A stretch of DNA of 42,678 bases. Origin: Alcaligenaceae bacterium (GTDB lineage Bacteria > Pseudomonadota > Gammaproteobacteria > Burkholderiales > Burkholderiaceae_B). A model generated the notes under the pieces. The model saw only the letters and a list, made by a program, of their open reading frames with translations, searched no databases and was not told where the DNA came from. How positions within the stretch are numbered: position 1 is the first letter of the stretch; every line of letters starts with the position of its first letter. Of this stretch, positions 16,883 through 24,151 are shown piece after piece. The stretch spans positions 1 to 42,678 of the forward strand of contig JAJUJD010000008.1 of the NCBI GenBank assembly GCA_029267315.1. Direction: 5' to 3'. Both the position numbers and the translations under genes were made by a program.

Positions 16883-18376
16883 TTAATCAGTGCACGCCTG
16901 GCGCACTGCTTTTTCCCAGCGAGCCATCAATTCTTCGGCCCGCCCCGGGTCGCATTCTGGCTCGAACGTTCTTTCGACCTTCCACAGCGCAGAAAGTTCG
17001 TCCTTGCTGCTATACACGCCTGCCGTAAGCCCAGCCAGATACGCGGCACCCAAAGCAGTCGTTTCAATCATGGCGGGGCGCAGCACCGGTATGCCCAGCA
17101 GGTCTGCCTGGAACTGCATGAGCAAGTCGTTCACGCAGGCACCGCCATCCACCCGTAGTTCGCGCAAGGGCTGGCCACCCGCGGATTCGGCGTCCCGGCT
17201 CATGGCCTTAAGGAGGGCGGCACTTTGGAAGGCGATGCTGTCCAAGGCGGCGCGGGCGATGTGAGCGATACTGCTGCCGCGGGTCAGCCCCGTAATGATG
17301 CCTCGGGCGTCGGGCTGCCAGTAAGGCGCGCCCAGACCCGTGAAGGCGGGCACCACCATGACACCGTCCGAATCTTGTACGGTGCGGGCAAGAGCTTCGA
17401 TATCGCTACTGCTGCGAATGGCCTTCAACCCATCACGCAGCCATTGAACAACCGCACCCGCTACGAAGACACTGCCTTCGAATGCGTACTCGGCCCGTTC
17501 ACTAGTCTGTGCGGCGCTGGTTGTGACCAAGCCGTTGGTCGATACGTTGAACTGCTCCCCGGTATGCATGAGCATGAAGCAACCCGTGCCATAGGTATTC
17601 TTCGCCATACCACTCTGGAAGCAGGCCTGGCCGAAAAGCGCACTTTGCTGGTCGCCGGCTACCCCGCAGATAGGAATCTCGCCGCCGAGCCATTCGGCAG
17701 CCGCGACACCAAAATGTGAGCCGGAGGGTTGAACTTGGGGAAGCAGGGCAGTGGGGATGTTCAATGTTCGCAATAAGGTGTCGTCCCAGCGGTTCTCGTG
17801 GACGTTGAACATCATGGTGCGCGACGCATTGCTGACATCCGTGACGTGACGGTGGTCCGCGGTCAATTGCCAGATCAGCCAGCTGTCCACAGTACCAAAT
17901 GCGAGGTCGCCACGTTCCGCCAGCTCACGGCTGCCTGCGACGTTGTCCAACAGCCATTGCAGCTTGGTGGCAGAAAAATAAGCGTCCACCCGCAAGCCGG
18001 TGCGTTGTTGAATGTCGTCTTCATGCCCCTGTTCTCGCAAGCGCGCGCAAGCGGGCTCCGAGCGGCGGTCCTGCCAGACGATGGCGTTATGAATGGGCTG
18101 GCCGGTGCGACGATTCCAAACCAGCGTGGTTTCCCGCTGATTGGTAATACCGATGGCGCGAATGTCTGAGGCCTTCAGGCCCGACTTGGTCAGCGCTTCC
18201 CGGGCTGTCTCGAGCTGGGTATTCCAGATCTCCATAGGGTCGTGTTCCACCCAGCCAGGCTGCGGGAAGATCTGCGTGAATTCGCGCTGGGCAAGCGCCA
18301 CGATTTCACCCGCTTCATTGAAAATGATGCTGCGGGAGCTCGAAGTGCCCTGATCAAGTGCAAGCAAGTACGCCAT
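16883..18376 (-). CDS. glpK: Glycerol kinase
   Basis: A 497-residue FGGY-family kinase that phosphorylates glycerol to sn-glycerol 3-phosphate with ATP, trapping it in the cell. The N-terminal phosphate loop [12 protein letters not shown], the [17 protein letters not shown] block, [10 protein letters not shown], and the [13 protein letters not shown] segment are all typical of GlpK, and length equals that of E. coli GlpK. The ATG at 18376 starts the family's [13 protein letters not shown]; 29 upstream codons in frame belong to the intergenic region. It is divergent from glpD (130 bp apart), so a shared regulator between them is likely, although I could not identify an operator. Confidence 0.95.
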   Translation of the reverse strand: MAYLLALDQGTSSSRSIIFNEAGEIVALAQREFTQIFPQPGWVEHDPMEIWNTQLETAREALTKSGLKASDIRAIGITNQRETTLVWNRRTGQPIHNAIVWQDRRSEPACARLREQGHEDDIQQRTGLRVDAYFSATKLQWLLDNVAGSRELAERGDLAFGTVDSWLIWQLTADHRHVTDVSNASRTMMFNVHENRWDDTLLRTLNIPTALLPQVQPSGSHFGVAAAEWLGGEIPICGVAGDQQSALFGQACFQSGMAKNTYGTGCFMLMHTGEQFNVSTNGLVTTSAAQTSERAEYAFEGSVFVAGAVVQWLRDGLKAIRSSSDIEALARTVQDSDGVMVVPAFTGLGAPYWQPDARGIITGLTRGSSIAHIARAALDSIAFQSAALLKAMSRDAESAGGQPLRELRVDGGACVNDLLMQFQADLLGIPVLRPAMIETTALGAAYLAGLTAGVYSSKDELSALWKVERTFEPECDPGRAEELMARWEKAVRQACTD

Positions 18377-18507
18377 GGTCTCAGTGCAGATTTGAAGTGG
18401 CATGTAGTTTAACGACGATTCACCTCTCTGCGTCAGGGTGTCCCGCCCCGACCCTGCGCGCATACCGTAAACTTAAGGCGGTTTTTTCTCAGTACACAGG
18501 GTCTCTC

Positions 18508-20115
18508 ATGAATTCCAGCCCGAGTCATGCGCAAGCACCGGCGCCCTTGGAAACACAACGCGCAAAACTGTTGGAACGTCTTGCTTCCACTCGCAAAGTG
18601 GATCTGCTCATTGTGGGGGGAGGGGCTACAGGCCTGGGCGTTGCGCTGGATGCCGCCTTGCGTGGCCTGTCAGTTGTGTTGCTGGAAGCGCGAGACTTCG
18701 CCAAGGGAACTTCTTCCCGGGCCACCAAACTGGTGCACGGTGGCGTACGTTACCTGGCGCAGGGGAATGTGGCGCTGGTCCGCGAGGCACTGCATGAACG
18801 CCGCAAGCTGCTGAATAATGCGCCGCATCTCGCAGCACCTTTGCCGTTTGTCATGCCTTCCTATAAGTGCTGGGAAACTCCGTTTTATGGTGTGGGACTA
18901 ACCGCCTACGATGCCCTGGCCGGCTCCTCAGGTTTGGGGAAGACACAATGGCTATCCAAACGTCAGACGCTTCAGACGCTTCCCGGCGTTAAACCTCAAA
19001 ACCTCAAGGGCGGGGTGAAATATTGGGACGGCCAGTTCGACGACGCGCGGTTGGCTGTGGCCTTGGCTCGCAGCGCGGCGGGGCAGGGGGCCTTGCTTCT
19101 CAACTACTGCCCCGTCATCGGTCTGCTGCATCGTGATGGTCGGGTGGCCGGTGTGCGCTATCACGCACAAGGTATGGACACCCCCGGGGAAATTGAAGCC
19201 AGCTGCGTTGTGAACGCCACCGGAGTCTGGGTCGACGAGGTCCGCCGCATGGATGACCGGGTCGCGGGGCGTACGACGGAAACCATGGTGGCGCCCAGCC
19301 AAGGGGTGCATCTGGTGGTTGATCGCGAATTTCTACCGGGCGACCACGCCTTGCTGGTCCCGCGTACTCAAGATGGGCGGGTACTGTTTGCGGTTCCCTG
19401 GTTGGGCAAGGTCATTCTTGGTACCACCGATACTCTGCGCCCCGAAATCGAAGAAGAGCCGCGACCCTTGGCCGCGGAAACCCGATTCATTCTGGGCGAA
19501 GCCGCCAATTACCTGGCGCGTGCCCCGCGCCCGGAGGATGTCCGTAGCGCGTGGGTGGGCCTACGGCCACTGGTCCGTCCCCCGCGCGATTCCGGCGATA
19601 CTAAAAAGATCAATCGCGAGCATACCGTCGTTGTGAGCTCCAGCGGCATGGTCACCGTCACGGGTGGGAAGTGGACAACCTATCGGGCCATGGCCGAAGA
19701 CGTCCTTGCCAAATGCGTGGATGCGGGTCTGCTGCAGCGCTTGCCGCCCTGCGAAACGGCCGACTTCTTACTTATAGGCGCTGCGCCCCGCCAGCCCTCT
19801 ACATCATTGGGTGATGCGCCCGGCCTGCATTCCTATGGGACGGAAGCGGAATGGGTCAACCGTTTGCCAGGAGCCAACCACGAAATGGCACCGGGCCTTT
19901 CCGAAGCCATGCTGCGCTTTGCCGTACGGCATGAGTATGCCCGCAGCGTGGAAGATGTTCTGGCACGCCGTTCCCGCCTATTGTTTCTCGATGCCGCCCT
20001 GGCTGCGCAAATTGCTCCTGCAGTGGCTAAGGTGGTTCAGGAGGAAACGGGGGAGGATCCGAAGCTGGAAGCGTTCCTGGCCCTGGCAAGGGAATATTCC
20101 GAATTCCCCGTTTGA
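18508..20115 (+). CDS. glpD: Aerobic glycerol-3-phosphate dehydrogenase
   Basis: A 535-residue FAD enzyme at the inner membrane that oxidises glycerol 3-phosphate to dihydroxyacetone phosphate and passes electrons to quinone. The dinucleotide-binding motif GGGATGLGVALDA is at 37-49, followed by TSSRATKLVHGGVRYL and GKVILGTTDT, the family signatures, with the conserved TVTGGKWTTYRAMAED near 400. It is about 35 residues longer than E. coli GlpD, mainly at the N-terminus. The ATG at 18508 is preferred over in-frame upstream starts that overlap the divergent glpK leader. It completes, with glpK, the two-step route from glycerol to glycolysis; no glycerol facilitator gene is in the window. Confidence 0.95.
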   Translation: MNSSPSHAQAPAPLETQRAKLLERLASTRKVDLLIVGGGATGLGVALDAALRGLSVVLLEARDFAKGTSSRATKLVHGGVRYLAQGNVALVREALHERRKLLNNAPHLAAPLPFVMPSYKCWETPFYGVGLTAYDALAGSSGLGKTQWLSKRQTLQTLPGVKPQNLKGGVKYWDGQFDDARLAVALARSAAGQGALLLNYCPVIGLLHRDGRVAGVRYHAQGMDTPGEIEASCVVNATGVWVDEVRRMDDRVAGRTTETMVAPSQGVHLVVDREFLPGDHALLVPRTQDGRVLFAVPWLGKVILGTTDTLRPEIEEEPRPLAAETRFILGEAANYLARAPRPEDVRSAWVGLRPLVRPPRDSGDTKKINREHTVVVSSSGMVTVTGGKWTTYRAMAEDVLAKCVDAGLLQRLPPCETADFLLIGAAPRQPSTSLGDAPGLHSYGTEAEWVNRLPGANHEMAPGLSEAMLRFAVRHEYARSVEDVLARRSRLLFLDAALAAQIAPAVAKVVQEETGEDPKLEAFLALAREYSEFPV

Positions 20116-20122
20116 TAGCTGT

Positions 20123-20638
20123 TCACCGGCTCGCAAAGAGGGTGCGCGCCGAATTGAAACGCTTCGAAAAATAGGGGTTGCTCAGGCTGTCTACTCTGAC
20201 GCGCCCCCCTGATGAGGGCGCGTTCACAAATCGGCCGTCTCCTATATAGATGCCTACATGTGAGTTGGGCCGTCCCAGCGTATTGAAGAAGACCAGATCG
20301 CCTTCACGCAGTTCACGGCGGTTTATCTTACGGCTGACCGCAGCCTGTTCGTCTGCGCTGCGTGGCAGGGGCGTTCTGGCAGCAAGCTGAAAAACATAAT
20401 TCACCAGCCCGCTGCAGTCGAAACCTTCAACAGGGTCGCGCCCGCCATACCGGTAGGGACTGCCCATCAAACCAAGGGCAGTCATCACCACTTCCTGCCG
20501 GTGAGTGTCCGGAAGTTGGTGCATTGCAACATTCGGGCTACGTGGTGCGGGACCACTGCATCCAGACAGGATCAAAATCGCGGAAAATAAGCCGCCCATC
20601 CCCTTCTTATCTGCAAAAAAGCGACACATTTTGAGCAT
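20123..20638 (-). CDS. NlpC/P60 peptidoglycan hydrolase, lipoprotein
   Basis: A 171-residue protein with a lipoprotein signal (LSGC, lipid-bearing Cys27) and a C40-family domain at about 45-165. Catalytic Cys75 lies in FDCSGLV and His127 in SHVGIYIG; the third polar residue is Asn139 in FVNAPSSGG, where many relatives have His. Such enzymes cut D-Glu to diamino-acid bonds in cell-wall peptides and act in the periplasm, anchored to a membrane. I chose the ATG at 20638 because AAGG lies 8 nt upstream; a longer frame to 20683 lacks this. It is convergent with glpD (7 bp) and divergent from flhDC. Confidence 0.87.
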   Translation of the reverse strand: MLKMCRFFADKKGMGGLFSAILILSGCSGPAPRSPNVAMHQLPDTHRQEVVMTALGLMGSPYRYGGRDPVEGFDCSGLVNYVFQLAARTPLPRSADEQAAVSRKINRRELREGDLVFFNTLGRPNSHVGIYIGDGRFVNAPSSGGRVRVDSLSNPYFSKRFNSARTLFASR

Positions 20639-20674
20639 ACTCGTGGCCTTTTGATATTTGCCAACGTAACTGAA

Positions 20675-20703
20675 CTGCCACAAATAGTAATTTCACATAT
20701 ATT
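20675..20703 (+). promoter_or_regulatory. Candidate sigma-70 promoter of flhDC
   Basis: CTGCCA (20675-20680), a 17-nt spacer, then TATATT (20698-20703) resemble a sigma-70 promoter (4/6 and 5/6 matches). It would give a leader of about 130 nt before the flhD GTG. No other better pair is visible in the 20639-20842 gap. Confidence 0.35.
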
Positions 20704-20805
20704 TTGCTACTATTTCTCCATCGGTTCATTCAGTTTTTGCATGGAGAGGCTCGCAAAGCTGCGAAATAGGTGATTTCCAGTTACAAGCGGTATCTTGTAG
20801 CAAAA
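20702..20805 (+). repeat. Structured flhDC leader with competing inverted repeats
   Basis: Three inverted repeats lie in the leader: TTTTGCTAC (20702-20710) with GTAGCAAAA (20797-20805); TCGCA with TGCGA (20751-20755 and 20760-20764, 4-nt loop); and TACAAG with CTTGTA (20782-20787 and 20794-20799). The long-range pair and the last hairpin share bases 20797-20799, so they cannot both form fully. Confidence 0.5.
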
Positions 20806-20842
20806 AATTTTCGTCTTTGGCTAATCAATAAGGAATGGGATC

Positions 20843-21166
20843 GTGCCCGCCTCTGAAAATAGTGCTTTGAGCGACATCCAGGAAGTCAACCTGTCGTACC
20901 TCATGTTGGCACAGCGCCTGCTGCGTGACAACTACGCCGCCGGCATGTATCGGTTGGGTTTTGACTCCGATGTTGCTGACATCATTCTTGGCCTGTCACC
21001 TGCTCAGCTGGTCAAGCTGGCCAGCAGCAACTCGCTTATTTGCGGGTTCCGTCTGAACGATTACGAGCTGTTGTCCACGCTCGGTCAGGATGTTCTGGGC
21101 GGTGTGCTTCAGCAGGCACATTCCACCATTCTCCTTGCCCAGCGTTCCCCGGAACAACTGGCCTGA
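20843..21166 (+). CDS. flhD: FlhD, flagellar master regulator subunit
   Basis: A 107-residue all-helical protein that pairs with FlhC as a FlhD4C2 complex to activate class II flagellar promoters. The stretch [20 protein letters not shown] and the C-terminal [24 protein letters not shown] align with enterobacterial FlhD. It begins with GTG: AAGGA at 20830-20834 sits 8 nt upstream, and the next in-frame ATG would remove the conserved N-terminal helix. It precedes flhC by 13 nt. Presence of FlhDC rather than FleQ-type control is typical of peritrichous beta- and gammaproteobacteria. Confidence 0.94.
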   Translation: MPASENSALSDIQEVNLSYLMLAQRLLRDNYAAGMYRLGFDSDVADIILGLSPAQLVKLASSNSLICGFRLNDYELLSTLGQDVLGGVLQQAHSTILLAQRSPEQLA

Positions 21167-21179
21167 ATTGAGTTCACTC

Positions 21180-21932
21180 ATGAGTAAGAAAAGTGTCGCG
21201 AAAGAGGCCGAAGAAATTCTTCTGGCCACCGACATGATCCAGCTCGGAGCCCGGCTACAAGTTTTGCAGGCAGAAACCAGTCTGAGCTACGACCGCCTGG
21301 CGCGTCTATATAGGGAAGTGAAGGGGTGCTCGCCACCAAAGGGCATGCTTCCATTTTCGGTCGACTGGTTCATGACCTGGCTGCCGAATATTCATTCCAC
21401 CGTGTTCTACAGCATCTATAACTATATAGATACGCACACGCCTGCTAAGAAGTCGCGCGCCTTGGTGGAGGCTTACCGCCTGTATGCGGAGCAGGCCGAT
21501 GGCGGGCTGGGAACGCCTCCCGGCGAAGAGCTTGTCCTGAGCTTTACGCGTGCCTGGATGCTGATCCGTTTCTTCGACAGCAATCTGCTGCAGCTTTCTC
21601 ACTGCGAACGTTGTAAGGGCGGCTTCATCGCCCATGCGCACGACCCTCAAGCTGGCTTTGTTTGTGCAATTTGCCGCCCACCACCACGGGCGGGCAAAAC
21701 CCGCAAGCGCCGCACTGCCACCGCGTCTTCCAAAGTAGCAAACGCCGGCAATTCCGGCGATTTGGTCGATGAGCTTGAATCGACGCTCGTTCCCGAAGCC
21801 AAAGGGTCAAGCAGTAAGGCGGCAAAATCTCCCGTTGGTCGACCGCGTGCCCGCAAGGCTTCCCAAGCCTTGTCTCAGGGGGGAATGGAAGCTTCCCCTG
21901 TCGCGCAGAGCGACGCGCTTAGTGAAACCTGA
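21180..21932 (+). CDS. flhC: FlhC, flagellar master regulator subunit
   Basis: A 250-residue partner of FlhD. Zinc ligands C142, C145, C162 and C165 (CERC and CAIC) correspond to the four cysteines of E. coli FlhC, and the DNA-contacting helical body (about 10-135) is well kept (PFSVDWFMTWLPNIHSTVFYSIY). It exceeds the 192-residue E. coli protein by nearly 60 residues; the tail after 170 is basic and then Ala/Ser/Pro-rich (KTRKRRTATASS, KAAKSPVGRPRARKAS), probably disordered and able to touch DNA. The ATG at 21180 gives the standard N-terminus; upstream in-frame codons overlap flhD. A perfect hairpin follows it before motA. Confidence 0.94.
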   Translation: MSKKSVAKEAEEILLATDMIQLGARLQVLQAETSLSYDRLARLYREVKGCSPPKGMLPFSVDWFMTWLPNIHSTVFYSIYNYIDTHTPAKKSRALVEAYRLYAEQADGGLGTPPGEELVLSFTRAWMLIRFFDSNLLQLSHCERCKGGFIAHAHDPQAGFVCAICRPPPRAGKTRKRRTATASSKVANAGNSGDLVDELESTLVPEAKGSSSKAAKSPVGRPRARKASQALSQGGMEASPVAQSDALSET

Positions 21933-21963
21933 GGTTTCAAAAAACTCTCAAAGGTAAAGATGT

Positions 21964-21986
21964 GCCGATTTAGGACGTAAATCGGC
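21964..21986. repeat. Perfect inverted repeat between flhC and motA
   Basis: GCCGATTTA (21964-21972) and TAAATCGGC (21978-21986) form a perfect 9-bp stem with a 5-nt loop, 31 nt after the flhC stop and 74 nt before motA. No T-run follows. It could be an mRNA processing or stability element, or the binding site of a dimeric protein. Confidence 0.65.
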
Positions 21987-22060
21987 CATTGATACCGCAT
22001 TCCTCAGGTCTCGCTTTCGGCGAACATACCCATTCTGGATAGGCTTGGCTAGGGCAACCC

Positions 22061-22933
22061 GTGTTCATTCTTCTCGGTTACATCATCGTCGTATTCTCCG
22101 TCATCGGCGCCTATATTTTTATGGGCGGCGCGTTGGGGGCCCTTTATCAACCCTTCGAGCTTCTGCTCATCGGCGGCTCCGCGTTAGGCGCGTACGTTGC
22201 GTCCAGCAGTGGCCAGTCCGTGAAAATGATGTTCGGGGCTGTACCGAAGGTCCTGCGTCGCAACCCCTATGGCAAGGAAACATATATGCAGCTTATGGCG
22301 TTGCTGTATGTGCTCCTTAACAAGGCGCGTCGGGACGGCCTCATGTCTGTGGAAAGCGACATCGAGGAACCCTTTTCCAGCCCCATCTTCGCTGAATATC
22401 CCAATGTGGTTGGCGACCCCGTGCTGGTCGAATTCATTTCCGACTACATGCGCTTGATCATCAGCGGCAATATGAGCTCTTTCGAAATCGAAACGCTCAT
22501 GGATCAAGAAATCGAAACGCATCTGCATGAGCGCAACATTCCATGCAATGCCTTGCGAGCGGTGGCCGATGGGCTACCTGCTTTCGGTATTGTGGCTGCG
22601 GTTCTGGGTGTGATCAAAGCCCTGTCGGCAGTCGATCAGCCCCCGGCCATTCTTGCCGACCTCATCTCCAAAGCCATGGTGGGTACCTTTCTTGGCATTC
22701 TGCTGGCCTATGGTTTTGTGGCGCCGCTGGCTGCAAGTATGGAGCGTCGTTCCATTTCCTCGGTAAAGGTGCTGGAGTGCATCAAGGTCACCCTGTTGGC
22801 CAGCATGAACGGTTACCCGCCTCAGCTCGCCGTGGAATTTGGCCGTAAGGTCCTGTATTCCCATCTGCGTCCTTCCTTCATGGAGTTGGAAGACCACGTC
22901 AAACAAGTGCGCGCGGGCGCACGTCGCGGCTGA
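22061..22933 (+). CDS. motA: MotA, flagellar stator subunit
   Basis: A 290-residue inner-membrane protein with four helices (about 2-22, 33-52, 170-190, 200-222) and a large cytoplasmic loop. With MotB it forms the proton channel that pushes on FliG in the rotor. The N-terminus LLGYIIVVFSVIGAYIFMGG and the helix pair ADGLPAFGIVAAVLGVIKAL ... VGTFLGILLAYGFVAPLA are typical. It starts with GTG at 22061, with AGGG six nt upstream, in line with the family N-terminus. motB follows after 7 nt. Confidence 0.95.
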   Translation: MFILLGYIIVVFSVIGAYIFMGGALGALYQPFELLLIGGSALGAYVASSSGQSVKMMFGAVPKVLRRNPYGKETYMQLMALLYVLLNKARRDGLMSVESDIEEPFSSPIFAEYPNVVGDPVLVEFISDYMRLIISGNMSSFEIETLMDQEIETHLHERNIPCNALRAVADGLPAFGIVAAVLGVIKALSAVDQPPAILADLISKAMVGTFLGILLAYGFVAPLAASMERRSISSVKVLECIKVTLLASMNGYPPQLAVEFGRKVLYSHLRPSFMELEDHVKQVRAGARRG

Positions 22934-22940
22934 CGGCAGC

Positions 22941-24083
22941 ATGAGCAAAGGGGAACCGCGCGTCGTCATCCGGCGCAAGAAACTGCATCACGAGCAGCCA
23001 CACGGAGGCAGCTGGAAGATCGCATACGCTGACTTCATGACAGCCATGATGGCCTTTTTCCTGGTCATGTGGCTGTTGTCGCTGATTCCAGTACATGAAC
23101 TCACTCTGGTGGCTGAGTACTTCCGCAAACCACTGGTCGAAGCCATTCGCTCGCAAAACGAGAACCGGCCCTTGGGCACGGATGCCGTGATTCCGGGCGG
23201 TGCGCCCAGCGTCATTCCCAACTTCCAGCTGACGCCTCGCACGCCAAAAGATTCCGGCGACATCAGCGATATGGAGCGGCTGGAGAATCTGCGTGAAAAC
23301 CTCGAGCAGCTAATTGAACATGACCCCGTCATGTCCGAGTACCGGCCGCAAATGCTGCTGGACATGACGCCCGATGGCTTGCGGGTGCAGATTCTCGACC
23401 GTAAGAATCGGCCGATGTTCGACACCGGCAGCGCCACATTGCAACGGGAAATGCGTGTCATCCTTCGACAACTTGGGCCCGTGCTGAACGGTATGCCTAA
23501 CTCCATCACGATCACCGGACACACCGACGCCCGGCAATACGCCACAGGCGAGCGAGAGTATTCCAACTGGGAACTGTCCGCCGATCGCGCCAACGCGGCC
23601 CGCCGTGAACTGGTGGCCGGGGGAATGGACGATGCCAAGGTGCGCCGCGTGCAAGGCGTTTCGTCAACGGTGAATTTGGTCGACGACCCTTATGCCGACG
23701 CGAACCGTCGCATCAGTATTCTCGTTCTCAATCGCCGTGCGGAACGCCGTATGGACGAGCAGGACGCCAGTTACGCCAAACCTATCGATTTGGATGAAGT
23801 CCTCGGCAAGGGTGCTTCTAAGAATCTGGGTGTGGAACAGCGGGAGCCATTTGATTTTGACGAAGCGCCCATGCTGATTACTCCAGATTCTGTAACCGAG
23901 TTGCCCGCTCCACCGGTTAGCGAACCAAACCACGGCGCTGCGAAGCCTGCGGTAAACCTGAGCGCACCTTTCGAGATGCCCCTGGCTCCGAAAGCCGGAG
24001 GACTCGTGGAAACGGTCATCCCAGCTCAGCTGGGTGTGGCAATTGGCAGCCCCTCAGCTGGTACTGCGGGTAACATTAGGTAA
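22941..24083 (+). CDS. motB: MotB, flagellar stator subunit
   Basis: A 380-residue protein with one membrane helix (about 28-50) carrying the proton-binding Asp31 (YADFMTAMMAFFLVMWL), a periplasmic plug/linker, and an OmpA-type peptidoglycan-binding domain at about 170-290 (SITITGHTDARQY, NWELSADRANAARREL). It anchors the stator to the cell wall. The last ~90 residues are Pro/Ala-rich and look unstructured, longer than in E. coli MotB (308 aa). The ATG at 22941 is chosen because the upstream 34 codons of the frame lie inside motA. A 5-bp GC-rich hairpin (24096-24111) lies between motB and cheA. Confidence 0.95.
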   Translation: MSKGEPRVVIRRKKLHHEQPHGGSWKIAYADFMTAMMAFFLVMWLLSLIPVHELTLVAEYFRKPLVEAIRSQNENRPLGTDAVIPGGAPSVIPNFQLTPRTPKDSGDISDMERLENLRENLEQLIEHDPVMSEYRPQMLLDMTPDGLRVQILDRKNRPMFDTGSATLQREMRVILRQLGPVLNGMPNSITITGHTDARQYATGEREYSNWELSADRANAARRELVAGGMDDAKVRRVQGVSSTVNLVDDPYADANRRISILVLNRRAERRMDEQDASYAKPIDLDEVLGKGASKNLGVEQREPFDFDEAPMLITPDSVTELPAPPVSEPNHGAAKPAVNLSAPFEMPLAPKAGGLVETVIPAQLGVAIGSPSAGTAGNIR

Positions 24084-24151
24084 TATTGCCGTGGGCCGGC
24101 GCCTTTGCCGGGGCAGCATCACGACACAGACGTGTTTATAGGGAATCGATC

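Noticed and set aside
24096-24111. 5-bp CCGGC/GCCGG hairpin between motB and cheA
   Set aside because: Short, common by chance in GC-rich DNA, with no T-run.
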